A stretch of DNA of 10,059 nt from Prolixibacteraceae bacterium (GCA_009782655.1 WRIQ01000026.1:1-10059); one strand, 5' to 3'. Counted from the stretch's first letter, positions 1 to 6,042 are shown. Notes: generated by a model not told the origin, from the sequence alone. Program-made: numbers and translations.

Positions 1-327
1 GTCTACCTTGTGGAATCCGAGCCCCGTCTGGTCGGAAATCTGTTGAAGAACCTGCTGTAATGTAGCGTCTTCCAACCTGACGGTGATGTAATCCAATTGC
101 ATCAGGTAGGTTTCATTGTAGAAGAAATTGTATCCTGTTTCCTTGCTGACGGCTTCAATAACAGATACAACCGATGAATTGGTCAGAGATAAATTGATGT
201 CTTTCTCCTTTTTTACTTGCGACAACACTTCGCCGGCTGTAACCATACTGACGGCAATGCTGCAAATTGTAACAAAAAGCGTAAAACGCATGATTATATT
301 TCTAAAATAAATATTTATACTTGCCAT
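1..327 (-). CDS. SusC/TonB-dependent receptor, N-terminal part (partial)
   Basis: This is the 5' end of a large outer-membrane receptor gene that continues beyond position 1. From the ATG at 291 the translation begins MRFTLFVTICSIAVSMVTAG, a hydrophobic signal peptide, followed by a segment typical of the STN (secretin/TonB N-terminal) domain: ...INLSLTNSSVVSVIEAVSKE..., then TGYNFFYNE and LEDATLQQVLQQISDQTGL. STN domains in this receptor class sit in the periplasm and contact FecR-type anti-sigma factors, which fits the fecR gene just upstream on the same strand. An in-frame ATG at 327 adds 12 residues including an arginine before the hydrophobic core. Either start is possible, since neither has a clear ribosome binding site, and I give the longer one. 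The plug and beta-barrel lie outside the window, so the substrate cannot be inferred, and SusC-type versus siderophore-type receptor cannot be settled here. Confidence 0.82.
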   Translation of the reverse strand, partial: MASINIYFRNIIMRFTLFVTICSIAVSMVTAGEVLSQVKKEKDINLSLTNSSVVSVIEAVSKETGYNFFYNETYLMQLDYITVRLEDATLQQVLQQISDQTGLGFHKVD

Positions 328-422
328 GTTTTAGTGATAAAAAATAATACATAATCATTAAAATGTTTCTCCAGCTTGACATTCGACGCTTTCAACATTT
401 GAGTGTCATCGCGGAGCGTTTG

Positions 423-459
423 TGGGCGATGGTCATTTTTTGGCAATCGCCCATTTTTT
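423..459 (+). other. Intergenic hairpin followed by T6
   Basis: An 8-bp perfect inverted repeat (TGGGCGAT at 423-430 and ATCGCCCA at 446-453) is followed by six T residues at 454-459 when read on the + strand. It has the form of a rho-independent terminator for rightward transcription, yet both flanking genes (fecR and the receptor) run leftward. On the minus strand the stem is not followed by a T run. It could instead structure the fecR-receptor leader, or stop antisense transcription. No function is assigned. Confidence 0.4.
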
Positions 460-524
460 GCTTTCGTCGTGATGTTACATAGGCATTTTTTTTAGGATGA
501 TTTATGGGTTGAATTTTTGATATT

Positions 525-1550
525 TCATTTGTCTTGATATAAAATAAATTTGTTTCCTGTTTTTTTGTATTTGAGCCCGGTGGTATAAATGATCGAGGTC
601 AACACGGCTTCGAGCCTTTTGTTGTCATGTTTCCCCGAAATCAAAATTGAATAATCATCGTCGGCAAGTTCAATATCTATTTGCGGATAATAGCGGTTGA
701 GCATGTTAACCACTTCTTTAACCGGCGTACGATAAAAATACAGCGCACCGTCAACCCACGATAAATGTAGATCGGCGTCAATCGTTAATTTTTCAAAATT
801 TCCGGACGCCTTGTCAATTTTCATTTGCTGGTTCTTTTCCAACAGCATTTTTCCTCCTGCCAAATCAACTTCCACCATTCCGGAAGCTACAGAAACTGTT
901 GCAGTTTTGTCGTTTGCATATGCCTTGACATCGAAAACAGTTCCCAACACTGTAATATTGATTTCATTGGCAGACACTGTAAACGGGCGATGGCTGTCGG
1001 GTACAACATCAAAAAGAGCCTCTCCTTGTAATTCCACCGAACGTTCGGCGCTGTTAAACTCGATGGGGTATCTGATCCGGCTATCGGCATTCAGTATGAC
1101 CTTTGTTCGGTCGGAAAGAAAAATAGTCTTTATCTCTCCGCGACCGGTAACCGCCTCGACGTATTGTATTGCCGCTTGTTCAACTTTCGGCTTCATGTAT
1201 CTATAACCAGCCGGTATCATTATACCCAGTAATAAAACAGCCGCAGCCGCATAAAATACTTTGCGGAAACGCGCGGAAAAAATTCGGCGCGGCGCTATCA
1301 TTTTGCTTGCAGGTTGATACAGTTTGAGCTGCTGTTTCACTTTCTGCCAATCGGCGGCAACGTCAATCTTGCTGTACAAGGCAAATTGTTCTGTCTGCTG
1401 CCACCAGTGTTCCAAATTTTCAAAATAAAGGCGATTGGTTTCGCTGCTACTCAACCACGCCGCCAATTGCGCTTCTTCCATGCCATCGGTTTCGCCGGTA
1501 AGATGTTTGGCAATCAGATCCCAGTTGATATTTGTTTTTTCGTCTGACAT
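525..1550 (-). CDS. FecR family anti-sigma factor
   Basis: The 341-residue product is an inner-membrane anti-sigma regulator of the FecR family in its Bacteroidota layout. Residues 1-95 form the cytoplasmic part that would bind the sigma factor. A membrane helix lies at about 98-115 (VFYAAAAVLLLGIMIPAG). The periplasmic FecR domain spans about 132-227, with typical features including TKVILNADSRIRYP, ELQGEALFDV and ITVLGTVFDVKAY. A C-terminal DUF4974-like domain covers about 273-338 (TPVKEVVNMLNRYY...). The family relays a signal from the STN domain of an outer-membrane receptor to an ECF sigma factor. That receptor gene follows 197 nt downstream on the same strand, and the sigma gene is divergent 106 nt upstream. 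The ATG at 1550 gives a full-length family member. I found no clear TAnnTTTG promoter upstream, so it may depend on a sigma other than the housekeeping one. Confidence 0.93.
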   Translation of the reverse strand: MSDEKTNINWDLIAKHLTGETDGMEEAQLAAWLSSSETNRLYFENLEHWWQQTEQFALYSKIDVAADWQKVKQQLKLYQPASKMIAPRRIFSARFRKVFYAAAAVLLLGIMIPAGYRYMKPKVEQAAIQYVEAVTGRGEIKTIFLSDRTKVILNADSRIRYPIEFNSAERSVELQGEALFDVVPDSHRPFTVSANEINITVLGTVFDVKAYANDKTATVSVASGMVEVDLAGGKMLLEKNQQMKIDKASGNFEKLTIDADLHLSWVDGALYFYRTPVKEVVNMLNRYYPQIDIELADDDYSILISGKHDNKRLEAVLTSIIYTTGLKYKKTGNKFILYQDK

Positions 1551-1607
1551 AAAACAATAAAATATGATGTTTCACCATAAAGAGCAAAAACCCGCACAAT
1601 ACCCTTA

Positions 1608-1637
1608 TTGAGAATGTAATTTTTTTGTTTAAATTTG
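1608..1637 (+). promoter_or_regulatory. Bacteroidota-type promoter of the ECF sigma gene
   Basis: A TTG at 1608-1610 is separated by 19 nt from TAAATTTG at 1630-1637. This fits the Bacteroidota housekeeping consensus of a -33 TTTG/TTG and a -7 TAnnTTTG. The ATG of the sigma gene follows 19 nt after the -7 box, so the leader would be short. Confidence 0.6.
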
Positions 1638-1656
1638 CGCTTTCATAACAACCAAA

Positions 1657-2181
1657 ATGGAACATGAGTTAGATATGATGCTTTACAACAGCATTAAGGA
1701 AGGCAATGCTCATGCTTTTGAGTTGCTGTTTATGAAATATTACACCCCTCTGTGCCTGTTTGCCGCAAAATACACTCATGATATAGACGTTGCACGTGAT
1801 GTCGTGCAAAATTTGTTCGTTTACTTGTGGGAAAATCGTTTAGCGCTGCGCATTGAAAATTCCGTGAAGTCATATTTAATCTCCGCAATTCGTCGAAACA
1901 GCATCAGGTTGGTTCAGCAACAACGTCCTGTGCAATCCAAAAACAGCCATATCGCCGAAGAATTATACGATTCCCTCGAACTTGAGGAGTTGAACCGACA
2001 ACTGCATAACGCCATTGAACAACTACCCTCTCAATGTAAAAAGATATTCAAAATGAGCCGGTTTGATGAAATGAAATATGCTGAAATAGCGCGAAAACTC
2101 GATCTATCCATCAAAACGGTGGAAGCACAGATGGGCAAGGCCTTAAAGTTGTTACGCAATAAGTTCAGGCACGAGAAATAA
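1657..2181 (+). CDS. ECF RNA polymerase sigma-70 factor
   Basis: The 174-residue protein matches the extracytoplasmic-function sigma factors expanded in Bacteroides and relatives (TIGR02985 type). Region 2 lies at about residues 18-88, with AFELLFMKYYTPLCLFAAKY, DVARDVVQNLFVYLWENR and the -10 recognition helix around SVKSYLISAIRRNSI. Region 4 lies at about 112-170, with LPSQCKKIFKMSRFDEMKYAEIA followed by the helix-turn-helix LDLSIKTVEAQMGKALKLLR. It would direct RNA polymerase to promoters of the linked receptor locus when released by FecR. The fecR gene is divergent, whereas these systems more often have sigma and fecR in one direction. The stop codon lies only 6 nt from the stop of the convergent glycosyltransferase gene. 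The target promoter cannot be recognised by eye. Confidence 0.93.
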   Translation: MEHELDMMLYNSIKEGNAHAFELLFMKYYTPLCLFAAKYTHDIDVARDVVQNLFVYLWENRLALRIENSVKSYLISAIRRNSIRLVQQQRPVQSKNSHIAEELYDSLELEELNRQLHNAIEQLPSQCKKIFKMSRFDEMKYAEIARKLDLSIKTVEAQMGKALKLLRNKFRHEK

Positions 2182-2187
2182 TAACAT

Positions 2188-3393
2188 CTAAATTGAATCG
2201 GAAATCGCTGATTCCGCATCTTTTAATTCGTTCCAGACATCGTCGAGCGGCCTTTTGCCGTAAAAATGTTCGTGCGTAAATTTGATGAATTTCAGAATTT
2301 TAAAAGCATTGAAGATCTGAAAGAACCGGCTATTGAAAACCGCTGTATTTCCGCAGTTGGCATTCAGGTTTTCGAGTTTCTCCCAAAAATCATCGGCAGC
2401 AAGAAATGCCTGTACGGTTTCGGGCATCGATTGAAGAAATATCCGATAGTCGCAATTCGAGATTTTATACAATCCGGCGTGTTGCGAAAACAGCTTTTTC
2501 AGGTCGCGAAAAGCGTTGAAATCGTATGTATATTGCAAATCCGGCGAATTGTTCATCCAGCGTTGCATAGTTGGACCCGTCCCGAAAGGCACCCTGTCTG
2601 ATACACGCGCCGAAGGGTGTACCGACGTATTGTTTATTTCTCCCACTTTGCCGGTTTGCGTGAGCGTTTGCAAAAAGTAAAAATCCTCGCCCGCTTTGCG
2701 CCGTGTCATACCGCCGCGACGCATATAACCTTCGGCGGTGACTGCAAACGCAGAACCTATGGAAAACAAAGCATTGGGAAAGCCGGTGAATGTCGATGCT
2801 TCTTTGTAGTATTTCATATATTTTTCGTAGAGCAGGATGCCGCATTTGTGTTTTTCATCAAGCCCTTCCAACTGATGGCTGAATGCGATGGTTGCTCCCA
2901 CATGAGAGGAATTTGCAGCAAAATGTTGTTCGATGGCTGTCAGATAATTGGCGTCGACAAGCGTATCGGCGTCCAGCGAAATGATGACGCCCCGCCAGTT
3001 TTCGATTTGGTTGAAACGCCACAAAGCTTCGTCCATTCCATGTTTTCGCGCCAAGCCTGCTCCCGCCCATTTTTGCATCAACTTAACGGGCGGCGCGGTG
3101 TGAAATGCTATTTTGCCGGTGTTGTGTGCGGTGCTCCAACTTTCAACTTCTGCGAAAGTTTTTTTGTTGAGGGCTGATATTTCGTCGGGGCATGATTCCG
3201 GCTCATTGATAATTACGAACACTTCGGTTTTTTGTTGCGGCTCATCGCATTGCGCCAACGATTCGAGGGTGTTGATTATGTCAGGCTCGGCCATGCAGGG
3301 AATCATCACAAAGAGCGACAAATCGCGTGCGGGGCTGCTTTTTATCAGCGGGACAAAGGGTTTATATTTCGAAAAATAGGAGTCGGCAAACAT
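2188..3393 (-). CDS. Glycosyltransferase, GT2-like (GT-A fold)
   Basis: The predicted 401-residue cytosolic protein has a GT-A type glycosyltransferase core. It starts with a beta-strand segment at about 25-33 (LSLFVMIPC) and a long nucleotide-sugar binding half. The metal-binding D-x-D lies in SLDADTLVDANYL (D141, D143). A G-E-D triplet at 235-237 (RKAGEDFYFLQ) corresponds to the E/D-D acceptor or base motif of family 2 enzymes. No membrane segment is obvious. Donor and acceptor cannot be read from the sequence. An extension to a TTG at 3414 exists, but the ATG at 3393 starts just before the conserved-looking part and is preferred. The gene lies directly downstream of the OmpH-like gene's terminator with no recognisable promoter of its own, so it may depend on read-through. 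It converges on the sigma gene with a 6-nt gap. Confidence 0.78.
   Translation of the reverse strand: MFADSYFSKYKPFVPLIKSSPARDLSLFVMIPCMAEPDIINTLESLAQCDEPQQKTEVFVIINEPESCPDEISALNKKTFAEVESWSTAHNTGKIAFHTAPPVKLMQKWAGAGLARKHGMDEALWRFNQIENWRGVIISLDADTLVDANYLTAIEQHFAANSSHVGATIAFSHQLEGLDEKHKCGILLYEKYMKYYKEASTFTGFPNALFSIGSAFAVTAEGYMRRGGMTRRKAGEDFYFLQTLTQTGKVGEINNTSVHPSARVSDRVPFGTGPTMQRWMNNSPDLQYTYDFNAFRDLKKLFSQHAGLYKISNCDYRIFLQSMPETVQAFLAADDFWEKLENLNANCGNTAVFNSRFFQIFNAFKILKFIKFTHEHFYGKRPLDDVWNELKDAESAISDSI
2199..2224 (+). terminator. Possible terminator of the sigma gene
   Basis: CGGAAATC at 2199-2206 pairs with GATTCCG at 2210-2216, leaving one bulged A and a 3-nt loop. CATC and TTTT follow. The T run is short and the hairpin lies inside the 3' coding end of the convergent glycosyltransferase gene, so this is a weak call. 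Confidence 0.3.
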
Positions 3394-3424
3394 ATGACAA
3401 TTCGATGAAAACAATCAGGAACAT

Positions 3425-3451
3425 AAAAAATCCGGGGTGGTTCCCGGATTT
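3425..3451 (-). terminator. Rho-independent terminator of the OmpH-like gene
   Basis: AAATCCGGG at 3428-3436 and CCCGGATTT at 3443-3451 form a perfect 9-bp stem with a 6-nt loop. Read on the minus strand the stem runs into six T residues (the A run at 3425-3430). It lies 37 nt beyond the OmpH-like stop codon and 32 nt before the glycosyltransferase start, so it should end the first transcript or limit read-through into the second gene. Confidence 0.88.
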
Positions 3452-3487
3452 ATGAGCATAATACTATATATATAATGGTATGACAAC

Positions 3488-4096
3488 CTATTTTTTTGCT
3501 TTGGAAACTTCGTACCTTTTGTTCAGCGCATCCAGCGCAACAACCGTGATATTATCGGCTTCGGGGCCAATGAGTATGTCGGCGGCATTGAAAATGTAAT
3601 CGTATTTTTTGTTTTCGTTGTATATTTTCAGGTAATTCAGCAGGCTGTCGATGATTTGCTGGTTGTTAGCCGCCTGCATTTCGGCCAGCTTATTTGTCAA
3701 ATCCTGCTCGAGTTTGCGGAGCTCTTCCTGTTTCCCCAAAAGTCGTTCGTTTTCTTTCATGGCGCTTTGTTCGGTCAAAAAACCACCGCGCTGAAGCTTT
3801 TGCTGGAATTCGTTGTATTCGCGTTCAAAGGTGGAGCCTTTGGTGGTAAACTCTTTCGTATAGGCTTCCTGCCGCTTCATAAACTCGTCGTGTAAATCTT
3901 CAGCCAGACTATAATTAACAATCAAAGAATCCGACTTCACATACGCGATTCGCAAACCGGTATGCTCCTGAACGGGAGTTTCCACACTGCCGGGGCTTTC
4001 CGCCTGACTCTTCGAGCCGCCCACGAAATACAAAACATAAAGCGCTATTATTGCAATAGCCAAAATAATGCTTACAATTAAGTTTGTTCCCTTCAT
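3488..4096 (-). CDS. OmpH/Skp-family periplasmic chaperone-like protein
   Basis: The 202-residue protein resembles the OmpH/Skp family, trimeric periplasmic chaperones for outer-membrane proteins. An N-terminal hydrophobic helix (about 5-25, LIVSIILAIAIIALYVLYFV) is followed by a short Ser/Pro/Glu-rich linker. A family-like strand follows at about 48-55 (LRIAYVKSDSLI). A long charged coiled-coil region covers about 65-160, rich in Glu, Lys and Gln. The typical Skp C-terminus is also present (YDYIFNAADILIGPEADNIT, then VVALDALNKRYE). The helix lacks an obvious signal peptidase site, so the protein may stay anchored in the inner membrane. A TTG-initiated extension to 4147 exists but would put charged residues before the signal and runs into the promoter. 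The ATG at 4096 is therefore chosen. It has its own promoter and terminator. Confidence 0.87.
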   Translation of the reverse strand: MKGTNLIVSIILAIAIIALYVLYFVGGSKSQAESPGSVETPVQEHTGLRIAYVKSDSLIVNYSLAEDLHDEFMKRQEAYTKEFTTKGSTFEREYNEFQQKLQRGGFLTEQSAMKENERLLGKQEELRKLEQDLTNKLAEMQAANNQQIIDSLLNYLKIYNENKKYDYIFNAADILIGPEADNITVVALDALNKRYEVSKAKK

Positions 4097-4119
4097 TACA
4101 AAATATTTTTTTAGCCTGA

Positions 4120-4148
4120 CAAAGATAACTTTTTCATGTGAATGCAAA
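4120..4148 (-). promoter_or_regulatory. Promoter of the OmpH-like gene
   Basis: On the minus strand TTTG (4145-4148) is followed after 17 nt by TATCTTTG (4120-4127), an exact match to the Bacteroidota -7 consensus TAnnTTTG with a proper -33 element. The start codon is 23 nt downstream of the -7 box. Its position upstream of 4096 supports the shorter start for this gene. Confidence 0.75.
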
Positions 4149-4172
4149 CAGATTATTCAAAAAAAATAATTA

Positions 4173-4185
4173 ATTGTCAGACAAT
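4173..4185. promoter_or_regulatory. Perfect 13-bp palindrome, possible operator
   Basis: ATTGTC-A-GACAAT is a perfect 6+1+6 inverted repeat. It lies in the divergent intergenic region, 24 nt upstream of the -33 box of the OmpH-like gene and 130 nt upstream of the proline dehydrogenase start. The form suits a dimeric regulator, but no regulator is encoded nearby and no second copy was noticed. Confidence 0.3.
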
Positions 4186-4315
4186 ATTTTGGGGAAGCAT
4201 GTTTAAAATCATACTTCTACGCTGACAAACATCATAGAAAAAGGCGTTGGCCGTACACTATTTTTAGCAAAACATGAATAAATCAAATTATTAAAAAGAG
4301 AAAAAGTTAGAAAGC

Positions 4316-5227
4316 ATGTTTAATAAATTAATAGCCAGTATTTTGCCATATATGCCGAAAAAATTAGTGTGGGTTTTTTCGAAACGTTATGTTGCAGGCG
4401 AAGCCATTGAAGATGGATTGCGGGTGTCGAAAGACATGAATAACGGAGGCATTTTGGTAACCATCGATCTTTTAGGAGAATTTATAACAGATATTAAGGA
4501 GGCGGAAGTAAACAAAGATAAATATGTGAAAATTATCGAGCGATTTACAGATGAAGGCATACGGGGCAGTTTTTCGGTGAAACCCACCATGTTCGGGCTG
4601 CTCATCGATGCGGAAAAATGTTATTTAAACATCCGCGAAGTTGTGAAGAGGGCCGCCGAAAAAAACAGTTTTGTGCGTATCGATATGGAAGATTCGCAAT
4701 GCGTTGATATGGAAATTGAACTTTACAAGCGGCTGAAAGCCGAATTTCCCAATCATGTGGGTCTTGTTATTCAGGCATATATGCGGCGTTCGCCCGACGA
4801 TCTGGAAAAATTGCTCACCGTGCATACTCCCGAATCTCCGCTCGATTTCAGACTCTGCAAAGGAATTTATATCGAACCAAAAGAAATTGCATGGAAAGGA
4901 TACGACGAAGTGAGGCGGCAGTATCTGCTGCTTTTGGAATTCATGCTGCAACATAAAATTAACGTGGGCATCGCCACGCACGATAAATATTTGGTCGACG
5001 AATCGTATAAATTAATCGAGAGATACAATCCCGATCCCAAATCGGTTGAATTTCAGATGCTGTATGGCGTCACGCCGGAATTGCGTTCGTCGATTGTCGC
5101 CAAAGGTCACCGAATGAGGGTTTACGTTCCCTTCGGCAAAGACTGGTTCGGATATTGCACACGGCGGCTGAAAGAAAATCCACGCATGGCATCGCTGATT
5201 ATAAAAGCATTGTTCATAAGAGGTTAA
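4316..5227 (+). CDS. Proline dehydrogenase
   Basis: The 303-residue protein is a stand-alone proline dehydrogenase (PutA PRODH-domain family), an FAD enzyme that oxidises L-proline to 1-pyrroline-5-carboxylate and passes electrons to the respiratory chain. Family motifs are clear and in order: RIDMEDSQ (121-128), IQAYMRRSPDDL (152-163), FRLCKGIY (178-185), IATHD (218-222), then GHRMRVYVPFGKDWFGYCTRRLKENP near the C-terminus (264-289). The last includes the paired arginines (R283, R284) that hold the substrate carboxylate in this family. It is a monofunctional, barrel-only form; no aldehyde dehydrogenase partner is in the window. The ATG at 4316 is preceded by a purine-rich stretch (GAGAAAAAG) that could serve as ribosome binding site. 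No clear housekeeping promoter was found in the 130 nt upstream. A terminator follows the gene. Confidence 0.93.
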   Translation: MFNKLIASILPYMPKKLVWVFSKRYVAGEAIEDGLRVSKDMNNGGILVTIDLLGEFITDIKEAEVNKDKYVKIIERFTDEGIRGSFSVKPTMFGLLIDAEKCYLNIREVVKRAAEKNSFVRIDMEDSQCVDMEIELYKRLKAEFPNHVGLVIQAYMRRSPDDLEKLLTVHTPESPLDFRLCKGIYIEPKEIAWKGYDEVRRQYLLLLEFMLQHKINVGIATHDKYLVDESYKLIERYNPDPKSVEFQMLYGVTPELRSSIVAKGHRMRVYVPFGKDWFGYCTRRLKENPRMASLIIKALFIRG

Positions 5228-5258
5228 TTACAAGAATTTAAATAAGATAGTTTCATTG

Positions 5259-5295
5259 AAAAGTCCGGATTTGAAAGAGTCCGGTCTTTTTGTTT
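5259..5295 (+). terminator. Terminator of the proline dehydrogenase gene
   Basis: The arms at 5259-5269 and 5280-5290 pair over 10 of 11 positions with a single T-T mismatch, leaving a 10-nt loop. The 3' arm runs directly into a T-rich tract. It lies 31 nt after the stop codon. Confidence 0.78.
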
Positions 5296-5317
5296 AATCG
5301 GTTTATTTCTAACTTTG
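5289..5317 (+). promoter_or_regulatory. Promoter upstream of the DUF898-like gene
   Basis: TTTG at 5289-5292 is followed after 17 nt by TAACTTTG at 5310-5317, an exact TAnnTTTG match. The -33 element is made from the T tract of the preceding terminator. Transcription from here would give a leader of about 250 nt before the gene at 5572, with the small ORF at 5492 inside it. Confidence 0.5.
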
Positions 5318-5571
5318 CCCCTATGCTTTTGCATTACAAATCGTTCGTCCAAAGCGGAAAAATTGCGAGCGTTATTTCGATTACACAACCGGAAGCAGAC
5401 AAAACGGGGTTAGGCGCAAGTGAACAACAATGTAATGGACAATAAAATAGAAAACTGAAAGTTAAACGAAAGATATTAAAAGGAAGAAATTATGGGATTA
5501 AAAAATAGGGCAAAAGCTTGTAAACAGGTAAGTTTTTTGGTTTTGCAGTCTAAATTTAAAACTAAAGTATA
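5296..5571 (+). other. Leader/intergenic stretch before the DUF898-like gene
   Basis: No conserved protein is recognised here. The stretch holds the -7 box, a 41-codon ATG ORF at 5323-5445 (begins MLLHYKSFVQSGK) and an attC-like end at 5409-5422 (GTTAGGCGCAAGTG). It ends with the small coupled ORF at 5492-5572. The 41-codon ORF starts about where transcription from the 5310 box should begin, so it is unlikely to be translated from that transcript. An imperfect inverted repeat spans the stretch: CTAA, CCCC and TTTTG near 5309-5331 against CAAAA, GGGG and TTAG at 5400-5413, with bulges mostly on the left arm. Confidence 0.35.
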
Positions 5572-5572
5572 A
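5492..5572 (+). CDS. Small leader ORF, 26 aa, coupled to next gene
   Basis: The ORF encodes 26 residues, mostly basic and hydrophobic (begins MGLKNRAKACKQV). A good purine-rich ribosome binding site (AAAAGGAAG) lies a few nt upstream, stronger than most in this window. Its TAA stop overlaps the ATG of the next gene by one base, an arrangement that usually implies translational coupling. No function is recognised. It may act only as a leader that delivers ribosomes to the membrane-protein start, or be chance. Confidence 0.4.
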   Translation: MGLKNRAKACKQVSFLVLQSKFKTKV

Positions 5573-5883
5573 TGGAAAAAGAAGAATCTTATTTTGATGG
5601 CGGATTGCTGCAACTTATCGGGTGGCGAATCGCAGGAGTTATTGTAACAGTGTTCACACTTGGAATTTGCCTGCCTTGGGCTTCTTGTATGATTTACAAA
5701 TGGGAAACGGAACATACAGTTATTACCGGAAAACGTTTAATATTTGAAGGAAAGGCAGTTCATTTGTTTGGACATTGGATAACGTGGTTTTTGCTGACTA
5801 TTATTACTTTAGGTATTTACTGTTTTTGGGTGGAAATTAAATTAAAACAATGGAGAACAAAAAACACCTACTTTATTGAATAA
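5572..5883 (+). CDS. Small DUF898-like (YjgN-type) membrane protein
   Basis: The 103-residue protein has two hydrophobic segments (about 13-42 and 65-88) and looks like a short member of the DUF898/YjgN family, whose function is unknown. It is built from two similar halves. Residues 8-57 (FDGGLLQLIGWRI..TLGICLPWA...W...HT) align with residues 58-103 (FEGKAVHLFGHWI..TLGIYCFWV...W...NT), sharing the F-(D/E)-G opening, the TLGI-x3-W core and the closing W-x4-(H/N)-T. The ATG at 5572 overlaps the stop of the preceding 26-codon ORF. It stands alone between proline dehydrogenase and tadA and is flanked by attC-like stretches, so it may be an acquired cassette gene. The role is not known; residence in the cytoplasmic membrane is inferred from hydrophobicity. 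Confidence 0.75.
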   Translation: MEKEESYFDGGLLQLIGWRIAGVIVTVFTLGICLPWASCMIYKWETEHTVITGKRLIFEGKAVHLFGHWITWFLLTIITLGIYCFWVEIKLKQWRTKNTYFIE

Positions 5884-5910
5884 GCAAAAACAGGAAGATT
5901 TATCTCCTGC

Positions 5911-6042
5911 AACTAACAAGCAGTTTGTCGCAAGTGGGGCGTATTCCGGCTGACACCATGCAGGTAATATCATCGTTTGCTCTCGCCCGAGCCTTTGTGG
6001 AAACCCCGCCTGCCCCAAGCCGCAGAACGTTGAGAGAAAGTG
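5911..6042 (+). repeat. Candidate attC-like recombination site
   Basis: The stretch opens with CTAACAAG, a common start of integron attC sites, and ends in GTTGAGAGAAAGTG at 6029-6042. The end agrees at 10 of 14 positions with GTTAGGCGCAAGTG at 5409-5422 upstream of the neighbouring gene. Inner arms TGGGGC (5935-5940) and GCCCCA (6012-6017) can pair, and weaker pairing continues outward. The core differs from the consensus GTTRRRY at its last base, and the opening differs from RYYYAAC at one base. No integrase gene is in the window. It could also be plain intergenic DNA or a decayed gene. Confidence 0.25.

Noticed and set aside
2617..3177. A 186-codon plus-strand ORF opposite the first glycosyltransferase.
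   Set aside because: The translation has no recognisable domain, and the minus-strand frame has the D-x-D and G-E-D motifs.
4221..4265. GACAAAC...GGCGTTGGCCGTAC as a further attC-like site upstream of proline dehydrogenase.
   Set aside because: The core does not fit GTTRRRY, no pairing arms are evident, and the flanking genes are ordinary chromosomal ones.
5323..5445. A 41-codon ATG ORF (begins MLLHYKSFVQSGK) as a small gene or remnant of an alpha/beta hydrolase.
   Set aside because: The ATG sits at about the predicted transcription start, the sequence after the first dozen residues shows no family resemblance, and the ORF overlaps the inverted-repeat stretch.
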